This document shows, piece by piece, positions 35,701 to 48,999 of a DNA stretch of 64,000 nucleotides. The notes beneath the pieces are model-generated. The model made no database searches. It was not told where the DNA came from and saw nothing but the letters and a program-made list of their open reading frames with translations. A program made the translations under genes and the position numbers. How positions within the stretch are numbered: the first letter of the stretch is position 1; each line of letters starts with the position of its first letter. Source of the DNA: Schistosoma mansoni (lineage: Eukaryota; Platyhelminthes; Trematoda; Strigeidida; Schistosomatidae); the NCBI RefSeq assembly GCF_000237925.1, contig NW_017386003.1, forward strand, positions 131,720 through 195,719, written 5' to 3'.

Positions 35701-36237
35701 GGAATTCGATTCAGGGTTTTCATCACGAAATGACAGCTAAAATGTCAAAACGCTATTTAGCCAAGTTGTAACGGGGTTGAAATCACCAGTCCGAAAGGGC
35801 GTGGGTTCGAATTTAAATATGTCGATTATTTTGGGTTCCAACGAAGTAGTTTGAGTCTGCTGTATTTGACACAAAATCTGAGGATAATCCTGAGGTCTTG
35901 AATATATTACACTGCTGAGGAGTCCACCTGGACGAAACAACTTTTAGGCTATCATTGTATGGTGAAAAGTATTATCTTTAAATATGGTCTCATCTATATT
36001 ATTATATATACATTTTCTAAAGTAGTGTCTCCAGGGTTTTCACACATCCCTCATTTTACTACACCAAATTTTTATCAAAATAAAGAGATGTTTTTGGCTG
36101 TTTATTATTATTACTATCATTCTTATAATCATAATGATTATCATTAATGTTTTTTTAGGATGAACCTGAACCAGATTTGTTGGAATTTTTCGACCCAAAC
36201 CGTCATGTCTATCAATCAGTTAATTTACAGTCGAAAG
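29787..36237 (+). CDS. Unrecognised protein, first four exons (3' end incomplete)
   Basis: The start is the first ATG of an open stretch with coding-like composition. Exons by GT-AG borders are 29787-29912, 29951-30574, 33370-33630 and 36159-36237, all joining in frame (phase 0, 0, 0, then ending in phase 1), so 363 codons are defined. I do not recognise the family. The first 250 residues are Ser/Thr/Asn-rich and look disordered. KQVRF at the exon 1-2 joint fits the (R/K)xVxF PP1-docking pattern. Exon 3 ends with a charged helix (RLERQRIAAQRKRLLEANRK), possibly coiled coil; exon 4 has DEPEPDLLEFFDPNRHVY. Introns are 38, 2795 and 2528 nt, the small-first pattern seen in the light chain gene. 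Further exons must lie downstream. Exon structure is well supported; function is unknown. Confidence 0.75.
30575..33369 (+). other. Second intron of the 29.8-kb gene
   Basis: It starts GTAAGT and ends TTAAG. It contains no recognisable element apart from a TTTATTTATTTATTATTGCC run near 32205 that resembles non-LTR tails. A GC-richer patch at 31200-31460 has a 74-codon minus-strand frame without recognisable content. Confidence 0.6.
34955..35045 (+). repeat. Small RTE tail fragment
   Basis: GGTACAGACCACTTGGTTGATG and GATAATCCTAATCGATGGTTG match the GRCRxLGWG...NPNRWLE region of RTE ORF2 tails, also seen at 38000-38060 and 55625-55685. It lies in the third intron of the 29.8-kb gene. Confidence 0.5.
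35765..35955 (+). repeat. Diverged SINE with partly conserved hammerhead core
   Basis: GTGGGTTCGAATTT (about 35801-35814) resembles a B box. At 35914 CTGAGGA begins, followed by GTCC-ACCT-GGAC and GAAAC, so both core strands of a hammerhead and a 4-bp stem II are kept. The cleavage triplet, usually GTC, reads TTT or is displaced, and stem I is weak. It lies within an intron of the 29.8-kb gene. Confidence 0.6.
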
Positions 36238-37395
36238 GTATACGAAGTTTACTGCCTACCTTGCATTGTGCTTCTGATGATTTGGTCAATGTGTTCCAAC
36301 ATAAAATTGCATGTGATTACTCTTTTTGGCTATGCGATACTTGAAATGGCTAATTGTTTGTGATTAGCGGTCTCTTTTTGGTTGGGGAGGGAGGATGGTT
36401 GATAATTGGCATCATACCCCTGATTGTACAGTATTTCCTTAAATTTTTTAGACATATTGCAATACAATAAAGTACGGGTAGCGTAATGATTGTTTTAAAT
36501 TTGTTTTCTTGTTTTTGTATAAGCTACGCTTACGTAAAGTAGAGGAGTACTATTTCTACTTTCTAAACAATTGCCTTCCAGGCTGTTTTCTTAGTGACAG
36601 TATGATATGTCCTAGATTATGTTAATCGCAGGTTGCTCAACAGCAGCTAGATTCATTATGCTTTTATCCTTTCAAATACGGTGTGTTCAAATTCAATTGT
36701 GACACCGTATAATCGGCGCAGAGATCTAGCAACATATATTTGGATACAGTGATAATAATTTAAATGGTGTAACCATCTTGGAACTTGAGATGAATCGTAC
36801 ATCTTATAAACGTCAATACAGCTGCCTCTATACCGCGCACTGTTTGCCGATGCTCATACTGGACGTAAAAGCGAAGTGGTAACTGATTGATGACACGTTG
36901 CCATGCAATGACGAGTAGTTGTATAGAAGTGAAGACTGTAAGTTAGTCACTGCTCCCCGGTTTATAGTCTCAGAGATCGTGTAACTCATTTTCTTGAGAT
37001 GCTATGGAACATTTCCAAAAAGACGCCCTATAATAGTTCTGTTTTAATTCTTCATCACATTCTTCATATGAATGAAATGAAGCTTCAATGGAAAAAAATC
37101 TATTTTGGTTGTAATTTTAATTGGACTATCTTTTATCAAATAGGTTTTTGGGAAATCAGACGTATTACTTAGAAGGGAAGATGACATTACAGGATAGAAA
37201 GGCGAAACTGCATTTTTAACCCATTGCAATTCGGATTTTGCCTCCGTTTTAATTCAATATGGAAATTACTTAGTGTAATGTTTGTTTTGTTTTTTAGTAT
37301 TATACTTTGTCCAGGATGACATTGATTTACTTCCGTGTGAGTCCTCTGTTAGCACCGAGTAATAATGCCAAGATATTTGAGATGCGTTTCTCCCA
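36238..37395. other. Spacer, probably intronic
   Basis: It follows the donor site (GTATAC) of exon 4 of the 29.8-kb gene. No further exon is recognisable. Confidence 0.4.
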
Positions 37396-37399
37396 CTGT

Positions 37400-38110
37400 A
37401 GATGGAAATTGTTGCTTCAGGCTGGCCTGTGTCAAAACTTGAAGTGAGAATAGGAAGTGAAGTAATCGAACGCGTCGACAACTTCATTTATCTTGGAAGT
37501 CTGATCAGCATTAATGGGTTGGTGTCTGACGAAATCTTTGTACGGTTTCAAGTAGCTCGTTTGACTTTTGCCAAAGTACGTCACTTATGGCGAAGACGAG
37601 ATATCCGTCTATCAATTAAGGGACGAGTATACTGCTCATCAGTTCGTTTTATTCTACTTTACAGATGCGAAACGCGGTCATTGAGAGTAGAAGATGCCTG
37701 TAAGTTACCAGTATTTGACCACAGATGCCTTAGAAATATTGCCAGCATCTAGTTGGATCACCGGGTAAGTAACAATGAGGTTAGACGTAGTGTTAGGGAC
37801 TGATGGTAAGTCAGTTGATGAGGTTGTGAGTCTTCGTCAACTGAGATGGTTGGGCCACGTATTACTCATGCCCAACCACTGACTAGCACGGCGCACATTG
37901 CTGACTAGTGTTGGAGACAGATAGAAGAAAGTTAGTGGCGGCCAAACGAAAATGTGGCATCAGCCCATAAAGTCACAAACTTCTGATCCGAGCCATGGTA
38001 GATGCAGACTACTTGGTTGGGGTCCGTGCGGCTGTCGTAACCGGTGGTTGGAGACTAGGTGATATAGCTCAGAACCAATCACAATGGCGTAGGTGTATAC
38101 ACTCTGTATT
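37400..38110 (+). pseudogene. RTE-like retrotransposon ORF2 C-terminal fragment
   Basis: The open part at 37402-37752 reads FIYLGSLISINGLVSDEI, FAKVRHLWRRRDIRLSIKGR and FDHRCLRNIASI, the standard post-RT region of RTE elements such as schistosome SR2. After a stop the match continues in shifting frames to about 38100 (SVDEVVSLRQLRWLGHVL, GQTKMWHQ, GRCRLLGWG). Its 5' part with the RT catalytic core is missing. Confidence 0.85.
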
Positions 38111-39545
38111 CCCTTAAACCGTAAGATCGAAAGTACTGTATGTGTTTCCTACGAACAAATCCTTTCTCCCTGTATCATATGCTTATATGCAATCTTCCTT
38201 CTATATATTACTACCATTGAAGTAACTGCTTCTGTGGAATTGGTGTTCATCTTGTTATGCTGGGGTAGGGTATTTTAAATCACGCATTCGTTGTTTTCTG
38301 ATATGCTCAAACATATCAGGACCCAAGACCATTCGATAGTATGTTCATTTTTACGTTATGGGATACTAGGTTCGAGCATCGGATACAGACACATTAATTC
38401 CTACAGTCATAAGTTTTAGCAAATGATTCAAAGGAATAACTCAACAAACGTATCTTCCCAAAATTATAGCATATGGAATTTAGGATCGTTATTAAAGTAA
38501 ATTTGTAAATACCACGTTAACAAATGCGCAATACTAAAAGTTTATACATCAAGTGAATTGTAAAATAACATCTTTCAGCACAAAGATGACATCACTTCAA
38601 TGTGCAAACAAGTGTGCCTATTACCTGTGTTTAATAACATGTATTGTGTCTTATTTGTTATTCTGAGGTTTCACTTAGGTTGGCTATTAACATTTCTAGT
38701 TTGCTAAATTTCCTTCGTGTCCTCAGATCATATCTCATTCCTATTTACACAAAATTCCTCTACTTCATTTTGGTTTTTTTGAATATCAGTGTTTCTTTAT
38801 ACTCTCGTCTTCTGCATGGGGTTCTATCTATGGGGATAGTTGTTAAAAAGTTGTGTATGCCCGTCGCCGTATTATAGAGTAGGGAACAGAACCCATTATC
38901 ATTCAAATAATTTCGATTGTTCGTAATTAGCAATTACTTTAGTTTCAAATCTGACTAAATTATAAGATTTAACGTGTTTAAACAAATCAAACCAATTACT
39001 TGGTCAGAAATCTTGTAATATATAAAGTGATAAAAGATCGTTAAGAATTAGTAAGATGGATTGAGTTCTGATTAATTTCATCATATATTAGCTAAATTAA
39101 TGATGATACAAAAATATATGAATGGTAATGTTAATAATATTTAAGCAATATAATTCTAATTTAAAATAATACATAGGGAAAGGTTGTATATCTAATAGTC
39201 GAATAGGGTTATTTCATAACTAATATGACCATTGATTTCTTACTAATAAAGCAGTATTATTAGTTGTGTAACCAGTACTCATTATAAATGTATTCAGACG
39301 TACATCTGGGTATGTGTTTGTCTATAAATTTGTCAACGTTCACTAGTCGCGTGTGGTACCCAGAGCTCTCGGTCACTTTTCCGTTCATTTAATGAACAAG
39401 CACTACATATTAGTGAAATTCTCACTAAAAATACTCAAGTGACTGGAGTTACCCTCAGTTGTCTGTTATGAACATGTCCAAAGTAGCTCAGTCCGATATA
39501 CTGGTTGAAAGGCACGAATATAGTAAACATTTTAGTTTCCCTATG

Positions 39546-39685
39546 TCTGATACCAGTTAGATCGGTAGAATGGTCTTTATCGAATGATTGCTGTCGAAAT
39601 ATACATCTTGGCTACTCTCGTATATAATCATCGACTTGCGTTGGTGAATAACGGAATTAAATAAGTCAGATACGATAATGGATTT
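39546..39685. repeat. Dispersed repeat, copy A
   Basis: It shares CCAGTTAGATCG, AAATATACAT and GTTGGTGAATAACGGAATTA with 43003-43116, in the same orientation and order. It has no coding content. In copy B it directly abuts the 5' side of a SINE; here no SINE follows. Confidence 0.65.
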
Positions 39686-40279
39686 TTGAGTACGTATATT
39701 TCGTACAATCGCCGATCGGAAAGCAACGCAAAACGGAATGACGCTCAATGGAGAAGGTGAGTGAACCAACTCTATTTAACCAAGCGTTAATCGACGTTTA
39801 TATTCGAACAAAGATAGGTTACAGACACATAATGAGTAGGGTAAGTAATTAACACACACACGATCATATAAAAAACAGGATTAATAGGCGAATAAGTGAC
39901 GGTAAAAATGTGGCTTGAAAAGAACCAATGGATTGATCTGTCCAGAGGCTAGAATAACTTATGTGGGCTTGACATAGCAACAGCCTTTTCAAACATTAGA
40001 CTATAAAGTGAATTATGTAATAGAAATAAGGCTAATATCCGGTACTTACACGCTAAATGAACCTATAAATGATTAGTGTTGTGTATAACACATTTAATGA
40101 ATATCAAAAACATTGTAAATAACTTCAGTTTAAATCTGTATGCTCTCTTCTTCACACACAGATTGACGAATATTGTTTGTTCCTGCACAATAAATAAATA
40201 ATGCTTTAAATTACACAAATGCACAAATAATTTTGAAAATAAATTAATCAAACCAGTAATTGGATGACTGAAATTCAAT

Positions 40280-43000
40280 ATCGTTAATTTTGTAAAAGTG
40301 ATGATGTGTTATTATAATTTCAAGAAAAATAAAATAAATGTGAGTCTATTCTCGTGCATTGACTTGAATCAAATAGTAACTGGACATTGAAGATCTATAC
40401 TTTTCGGTACAATGCTTACCCTTGGATTTTAAAAAAAATCATCTGTTGCATAATCATCCTATTAATGTTGGGTATAAAAGTTGAAAATTTGAGATTCAAA
40501 TAAGAAATATCTTAAATCTTCAAGAATATATAACTCATTTGGCTATAAAAAAGGCAATGATTCTGATGATATTCTACAAAATAAATGAGCGAATAATTAT
40601 TGAATGAATTAATTTACTATTAGCCTTTATTACTGAACGATATTAACTAGAGAATCAATGAGGTTTGACGGCTTTCAAGGAAGACAGTAACCATTGAGTG
40701 GTTGGCAAGATACCTATATGAGGTCAGTTGCGGTCTGAACAAGTTATTGATTACGTCTCAGAATGTGAAGTTGAGTGAATGGGTCTCGAATCATGGAGAA
40801 AGCGTCAGTTCCCTCGAGATTCCAGGCACACTTTGTTGAGTGTTTTCTACCAATTACCTCTAACCGCCTAACGTCTCAAAGCACTGTATGTGGTGTTGAG
40901 TTATTTAAACTAGTGTCTGCAGTACTGCGTGATTGATCGAATCCGATCAGAATTGAATGACTAGACAAACAGGATATTAGTCACTACTCAGTAATCAATC
41001 AACTGTAAACAATAAACAACTTATCGAAACATGGTTGAATAAAAGTAGTGACAGATCTGAAATTAAGTGAACATAGGTAACTGGATTCTAAAATAATGGT
41101 TTCAATACATTAATATTCACAATAATAAGTGAAGATGTAGTAGATTCATATTCATTGTGAAGATGGTGCTTCTGATGATTCCCAAACAAAGATTAAAACA
41201 AATGCCGTTTGTGTTCCTTCGTTATCTAACAGTTCACCAGCTAACCTCGTTACGTAATAAGAATTGGCTTCAAAATCAAAAGCATATTAGTGACGAAGAA
41301 GGACTTAATAAACACAGCAAATGTTAAAAACGTCTTGCAGACATCGAACACTGACATTTTAACGGATCACCATGATCCCAAAACGGTTTTTATTTAACTT
41401 AAATTTATTCAAACATGAATGAATGATTTATAGACTTATTCTGTTGTTCCTTAGAGTATCGGTTAAACAAAGCATTTTTCCATGTGTACTGTGTGCACTT
41501 TTTGTTACGATATCGGTCAGAACAAGGAATTCCGGTGTGGTTTTCATAAAAGTTCACAACAGAAGGTATTTCAGAACTAAATTTCACTTATGATTGTTAA
41601 TTTTGCCCCCGTTCAATATCAGAATTTTTTCACACCCAATGCAGAGTTAGTCTAGATAACCCACTCTTGATTTTTCATGACAAACGTTAAAATCCAGATC
41701 CACTGGTGCCAAGTGGTTGAATAAAACCGGTAGCTTGAACCTCAAACCTACCTTTCGGGCTAATTATCACATGTTAGCAAGGTGGTTCTGAAATGTTCGG
41801 GAGTCTGATGTTCTCTGCGGGTTTCGAGCGCGCGCCCTTCATTATCACTCCTTGGGGTGTTACCACTGAACTATATATGCTGCTACCGGCCTGATGTAGG
41901 ATTAATCTACTCGTACTGATCAATGAATGCAATATAGATCTACCTCGTAGTATTGAATCCTATCAATCAATTCGTAACCCACCTACAAATGCATTTTTCT
42001 GTTCATGTTAGTTTCTTGGAAGCCACTCTGATCAATATTATAAAATTAAAAATCAATGAAACCCTCATTATGTATGTTACCTATTTACTATCGTGGCCCT
42101 CTCGAGTACAGTTTAAAAGCACAAAAAACCCAATTGATATTTGTTTTGAATCCCTTCGAATCACAGAATACACATAGCCAACTAGACGAAAGGACATTAT
42201 CGAAAATTCTATTTTAAATAAATAAATGTAGCAGTAACAATAATTGATTATCAGGAAGTAAACACTATGGTGTTATCTAGCATTCAGTGTTGAGTGAATT
42301 GTACTGTTCAAGTTCACGTTGTAGTCATAAATTCTAGTTACAAGTTACCGTTTAAAATTTTAAAAAAGTAGGATGCTGAGTAGTTGTGACTTGAACTAAA
42401 AAAAATATCACATTGACAAATAAAATAACGAAATGTCGCATAAACAAATAAACACCCTCAAATATATATATATATAATGTTACGAATTGTTTTAATAAAC
42501 TATAGGTCTAGAAGTTATGGCATATAAGGTTTTAACAGGTCACACAATAGGTCAAATCAGTCAGTCAAATAATAATGTACTGGTTTCATTGAGGTTTTAG
42601 TTTGCTTTTAAATTACATAACAATAGAGACAGTCTGAAAATTGCACTGGTTATTGGACATACAGTTGCACAAAATTGCATTCATTTCTTCAGCATTGAAC
42701 AACAGTGAACATATTGCCAACTAAAAAAGTATTATTTAGTTAGGTGGTCAGTTTAGTTTGACAGAACCTAAGTTGTTCACTAATGGTTCTGTTTGATAAG
42801 ACATAAATTTATTATCGAAAGAACTACTCCCATTAGAATTCTAATAAATGTCATTAAGTGTTACAGTAACATTGAGCCATTCAGAAAGCATCTAACCTAC
42901 TTTGAGATTGACGAGCTTCTTGTCGATTATCACTAGTTGTCTAATATAAGAAATAATGTACTGCGTGGTTTAGTTATAGAGGTCTCAATCTGACTCCAGT
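40280..43000. other. AT-rich spacer
   Basis: I see no exon or recognisable element. A short (AT)n run lies at about 42463-42476. Confidence 0.4.
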
Positions 43001-43002
43001 TA

Positions 43003-43116
43003 GATCGTATGAATGATTTTTGTCAAAATATACATACTGTCTATCCTCGTACGTAATAAATGACTTAATCCACGTTGGTGAATAACGGAATTAAATAAGT
43101 CAAATACGAGAATGGA
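43003..43116. repeat. Dispersed repeat, copy B
   Basis: Partner of 39546-39685. It ends where the SINE at 43117 begins. Confidence 0.65.
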
Positions 43117-43430
43117 GGCAGTGACCAGTGGAGTTCAACCGGGGCTGTTGTTGAGATATCAACTCACTGAAGACAATTGGTGAACGTCTTCTCAAACTTC
43201 GTGGATTGGTTGAAGTTAGACATTAACACTGTTGGATGCCGGCTCAGTGGTCTATCGGTTAAGAGCTCTGGCTTGAAACCGGTAGGTCCTGGGTTCGAGT
43301 CTCGCTCGCGAGGCAGGATCGTGATGTGCGCTGTTGAGGAGTCCCGTAGTAGGGTGGAACGACCGTCCAGTGCTTCCAAGTTTTCCATGGTGGTCTAGCT
43401 TCAATTGACTAATGATTTCAACTATGAAAA
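43117..43430 (+). repeat. Sm-alpha-like SINE with tRNA-type promoter and mutated hammerhead
   Basis: Layout: a 5' body (43117-43236) shared with the copies at 47.2 and 63.1 kb, an A-box-like GGCTCAGTGGTCTATCGGTT (43241-43260), a B box GGGTTCGAGTCTCG (43291-43304), and a hammerhead region (43328-43376). The ribozyme core reads TTGAGGA where CUGANGA is required and GGAA where GAAA is required, so it should not cleave. The cleavage triplet and stem I (GTC, CAGTGC) remain. Confidence 0.85.
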
Positions 43431-46400
43431 TTATCATTTTGATTTTTTTCACTTAAATATGTTTATTTCTGTATGTACATGCCTGGAATATAACGAAAAT
43501 TCGATTAAAATTATAAGTTAAATTAAAATTTAATTGGTACTTTCAAACATTCAATAATAATTCGAAACAAATTTGGAGGGTTTTTTTGCATTTTAACTCA
43601 TGCATTTTGGAAATGTGATAAAAATGAGATCTATCTATATTTGAACATTAAATAACTAGAACTTTAATGTTATCAAGTTGAATTATTTGGGAGAGATATA
43701 ACATAGATTTTGATTATTTTCACATTTCCCTATCTATATCTTACAACACATTCAGAAAGTGTTTTTAAAGTGTCCTCCTATTACTGTTTAAATTTTGTTA
43801 CAATATGTCGATAACTTTGAGTTGAAGGATAAGATTTGTATCTCAGTAGAATGATTTTACTGAAATTGTGTTCGCTGAGCTGTGTGGTTAAAATGCGAAG
43901 CTTTCACTGTCTCTTTAGACAAAATCATTAACACTAACTTTGGTGTCAGTAGTGATTAACTCCGGATAATTTACAAACAATCAGTAACTTTGATTAATGT
44001 CTTTAAATTTCATATATTATTCTTAACCATGCGGTGTTAAGTGGTTGGAGGTAGTCAATAGGAAACCCTAAACCTAGGTTTCATCTTTTTTGGCATCCAT
44101 AGTTCAAACTAGTGGCCACATTACAACCTAATCAACAGAACGTGATTATTAGTATAGGGTTGTGGAGATTGTTGATTTGAGTGGACATACAAGTGCAACA
44201 ATAATAAAGTTACAATAGTATAGATAGGTTGTTATTGTACGAATGACTCTGTCCGTTAAATAAGTTAACAAAAAGGCTTAACCAAATTAAATGTGAACAA
44301 ACTCAATTGTACGTGGACTGCTATAAATGTTTGGACCTACACTGTCAACCTTGGTTTTGTCAACTTAATCCTTACACATAAAACTATGATGTTTGGTAGA
44401 ACTATGTAACTTATAAAAAATTAATTACTAAATAAGTGTGATAATTAGAAGTATTTGAATTATTATACGAACTAGGAATCCCCGAAATAACACAATTAAG
44501 GCCAAATAGAACTTAGTGATCACAACCGAACCCATTGAATTCGGAATTCAAAATCAGGCACGCATCAAGTACGAAGGAATGATTAGTTCATACAAACACC
44601 ACAATAAGCCAATATAAAGTAATCTATGAAAAATGACATTGTAATCGTGAAATCTAAACTTCGCAATGATAACAAGTAATTCTTTTTAAAATTCTAGTGA
44701 AATAAGTTTGTCAGGAGTAATTGGGTTGTCACTAGACTGCCGACTTATTTTCCAATGAACATAATGAAATGAGTTGAAATCTTTTCAGATCAGGTACTAA
44801 ATTTCAAATTGATCCATTCAGTCTCTAAACACCCCACTACTTGAATAAACATTAATTGTCCACTATCAGGCTTCATTTTGATATCAATATTAATAAGTAT
44901 CTGTATCGCATGTATTTGAAGAAATAGGAATCCCAGATATGTCCAACAATACTTTAATAGCTATGAATGGATAAGTTCGTCAAAATTGAACGTTAATTAT
45001 GTACGAACGATTTTTCATTAAACACTGAAACATCACAACTGAAAAAAATTCGCCTATATTTCAATTTGAGTTGACTTTCACAGAATGTGAGCCATATTTA
45101 TACAACAATATTGGTGTGAAGAGAGCCTTTTCACATTCACTATAAACTGAATCATTTGTAACTAGTCTCAAAAAGTCAGTTTTTACAGAGTTGGTTTTTT
45201 TCTATTATATTGTTTATTGTCGTGATTTATAGCTAACAATAATAACTATCGTTAGTCTTTACTGATTGAATTAATGGTGAGTATTCAATGTGAAGACATC
45301 TGCTGGCTAAATATTAATACTTATGCTGACTGATTAACTGACTCATCTTTATTGAATATAATACCGTCTTGTTCATAAATGGCATTATGATCATCGCATA
45401 TAGTCTCTCTTTGTTTCTCTAATCTATTTGTGTTTTATTCTCAGCTTCAATCAAACCGCCCACGTGCTTTGTAGCTGACTCATCTGTCGTGTCAACTTTG
45501 ATGCTTTGTTTTGCTTTTAGAGAAAAATTAGCATTCTAGAATATTAGTCACAATGTAGTAGTGAGTGAGTAGGCTATTCTGAAGGACCAAATTTTACCCA
45601 ATCGTATGGGATTAAATACGTCTGTTTGCTTGAGTAGTAAACTAGTTATATCAATAATACTTCAAATTTAAAATACTATTAAACTTGATCAGAAAAGATT
45701 GTCAATTGTTTTCTTATTTACTAGCGTTTTCTCGAAAGGTTTGTACAACTTGAAAAGGATTTCTGTCGTAATCCTATGTTAAACAAAAGAAACCTCGAAA
45801 ACCTTGAAACAATGATTAAGTAAACTATCTAATACCTGTTTTGAAGCTTCCCAGGTGTACAACCTCACCCCTCTAGAGGTGATTGTTCTAACTTTTTATT
45901 CAGATATATTATCCAGGGCGTATAATATGAATTTATATGGTAACTGAAGGCTACTGAAATATAACTCTTTCAATTCATGCTTCATAAATAGTGGGTTATT
46001 AGCAAACTAGTAAACAGAACTTTTATTTGAAAATACTTAATATCCTTGACTGACTTTTATCTAGATGATCAGTGGAAACCAGGGTGTATTGAATAGCTGT
46101 TGACGTTCTAGTTTAGGATTTCTTGTCATTGCCCACCTGAGACCCTTATAGAGATTAAACATGTGATCTTCAGGCCTCATTAGTGAGTGTGCCACCTAAA
46201 GACCACTTAGTAAGAATAACATATTTAATTAACTTTCAGTTTACGAACAGTAAAAGATGTAGGAGTAATTAATGGGTCAAAAGAATGTATATAGTTAAAA
46301 CTATATTTATAAAAACATGAACGAACTGTTGGACAAATACTCATTAAAAACAATACAGAAGCTATCTCAGTGAAATGTAGCGACCCAAGTTTCATATTTT

Positions 46401-46440
46401 CAGTATGAAAAAAATACTTGATCTTGTAATTTGCTGGTAT
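43431..46440. other. AT-rich spacer
   Basis: I see no exon. A gypsy-leader-like scrap is possible near 44440-44630, on phrases such as TTAGAAGTATTTGAATTA and CCGAAATA, but it is too decayed to define. Confidence 0.35.
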
Positions 46441-46449
46441 TCACCACAG

Positions 46450-46580
46450 GCTGAGTTCAGTTCGAGATTCCCAGTTCTCGAGTTTAATCCCTGTTAGGAT
46501 CATAGGTGTACACCATGGAATCCCATATTATGGAGAAATAGGTGTTTAGTTCTTCCCGGTTTTCAATGGTTTATCATCTG
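46450..46580 (+). repeat. Decayed SINE fragment
   Basis: TTCGAGATTCCCAGTTCTCGAGTTTAATCCCTG resembles the B-box region. It is followed by GGAATCCCATATTATGGAGAAA and TTCCCGGTTTTCAATGGTTTATC, matching the ribozyme and tail positions of intact copies. The core is lost. Confidence 0.5.
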
Positions 46581-47030
46581 AGGTTACTCTCTGAAAATAT
46601 TCCACTGACAAATTACAACAATTTCCCACCTCTCTCCATCAATAAGTTAGTGATTGTTCAAAATTCAAAGCTACACATATGTTTAGTGAATCAAAACGGT
46701 AAGTTTCTAAACATTCAATTGTTTATCTTATTCAATGTGCGTGTATATGTGTTTTATTGGGTTTGAAAAGTTGAAATTAGAATGTTGTGAATAGTGACCT
46801 ACTTTCTCAGTAATCACGACACAATGGAAAAAAAACATTCAAGATTTTAAAAGCTTTTATCCACCAAACAATCCTACGGAATATTTATTGTAATGTTGAA
46901 TACAAAAAATAAAAGTACATACGTGACCAATAAATCATGAGCTGAGTTTAATGGGATTAGAAAGTAACAGTCCTACAAGTGATGAGTAAGAATTTAGTGG
47001 AAAGTAATCAGCTAATTTTTCAAAGTTGAA

Positions 47031-47331
47031 ATCATGAGTCAATTGAAGCTAGACCACCATGAAAAACTTGGAAGCACTGGACGGTCGTTCCACCCTACTA
47101 TGGGACTCCTCAGCAGTGCGAATCCACGATCCCGCCTCGCGAGCGAGACTCGAACCCAGGACCTACCAGTTTCAAGCCAGAGCTCTTAACCGATAGACCA
47201 CTGAGCCGGCACCCGACAGTGTTAATGTCTAACTTCAACCGACCCACGAATTATGAGAGACCATTCACCAATTGTCTTCAGTGAGTTGTTATCTCACAAC
47301 AGACGTGGTTGAACTCCACTGGTCACTTATT
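47031..47331 (-). repeat. Sm-alpha-like SINE with mutated hammerhead
   Basis: A full-length copy in minus orientation. The tail is at 47031-47070, the hammerhead at 47074-47118, the B box near 47147-47160, the A box near 47190-47212 and the 5' body to 47331. The core keeps CTGAGGA (position 7 is free in the consensus) but has GGAA instead of GAAA, and a G-U closing pair in stem II. It shares these changes with the copy at 43117-43430. Confidence 0.85.
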
Positions 47332-48999
47332 CAAATTATGTCAGATTTCAATAATTAATCATTTATATGAAGAATGTTATCAGACAGAATACTCCTGTTT
47401 GACTATTGCTCTAGAAATTTAGAAGCTTTTGCAAATATCTTAGGTAACTATACAAGAATATTGTTTCACGTCTAGTTTATGTCAATGTTTGATCTAATCA
47501 TAACGAGTGAAGTAGTTTAGGGTGTTGATCACTTTTCTTATCATAAGATTTGCATCAGATCGGTTAAAAAAATTCTAGTAGACTGATTCTTTTTAAAATT
47601 TGTGTTGGTTATATTGTCTAGAAAAACAATAAAGTTTTTATAATTACACCATCCAGATCAAAGAGAATGACTTCACTATGAGGATGTTAATTAGGGCTAA
47701 GTTAGAGGACAAAATTTTATATTAAACACTACGTTATTTCTACATGGTGTCATTAATTATCATCTAATGGGAATTAATTTTTTCTTGAGTTTTAATTGTT
47801 CCTTGCAGAATACTAAACCCTTGTACATTCAATCTTATATAGATCTTCAGTCAGATTTGAACATAAAAACACATCAGACGTGATAATGAATGATTATAAC
47901 CTCGGAGTGTTTGTCATAATTCAGTCTGATTAAGTTAAGTATTAACAGAGGTTAGATAGATAAGTATTTTTCGCATTAATTTGCTTACGGCTATAAATTT
48001 AAAGCGATTCGGCTTGGTTAGTAGATTCAGATTAGCAATCATATATCAAAGATAGTATTTGGTTATGAACTGGTGACTAATTTTTGCATTAAATTTTTTT
48101 AGACCGTTTTAGAGATCAACCAAGTATTTGACAGCTTAAAAGTAGCATGTGTGACTGTAAACGTAATTTATGCTAGTTTTAACACACCGGCGAAAATAAA
48201 TTTCTTCAAAAGAAACATATATTGTAGGCACATCATCAGTTAGTTATTAAATGATTAATTCATACACATAGAGAATGTTTCGGTTGATAAGTTGACGACC
48301 AATACATGAAGTTTAGAATACTATCAGTAAACTTATCCACTAATTACTAAGGTCAGCAAACAACGAATGAATGTGAAGGATTTAATTTCATTGTTTACAG
48401 TGGCTCACATTGAACAGAAATTGTTTCCAGTAGCACAAGCTTACAGAAAATTTATTTATTATTTACAATAATAAATAGCGTCATTACCTCTCATTGGTAT
48501 ACTCCTCATCATATTCTGAAACGCCAGCGGTCCACTTAAATTCACAAGTCAAAATAGTTGAGATACGAATCAATAGAACCAGATTCTGCGCATAAGCTCT
48601 AGGTACGAGAATTTTGATAAGAACAAACAATAGTCTCAATACTCCGGCTTCGTTAAAAGAAAATTTTCTCACATAATTGTCTCCATAATCGTAAATAATA
48701 TTTATGGTGAGATAGCAGATTCGTTACCGAAAGAATACCTAAGTGATATTTATCAAAAAATTACTTGGGTTCAGATAAAACAGGTTTAATTAAAACGCAC
48801 CCATATATATATTGTTTAATAAACAAATGTGGTTAACGTTTTATTCGTTTAAGTATTAAAACAGACCAGTTTGGTATCCCAATTATTTAAACAATAAACA
48901 CGAATGAAAAGGTAGACGTCTCCGAGATAGCTATATAGTCACTTTCAATTAACCTTAATCTTCAGTTTTATGGCCTATCTTATAGACTGAACTTTAAGA

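Noticed and set aside
43237-43310. tRNA-like A and B boxes, also at 47147-47212 and 63160-63223
   Set aside because: They belong to tRNA-derived SINEs. No cloverleaf with acceptor stem and anticodon loop can be drawn, so these are not tRNA genes.
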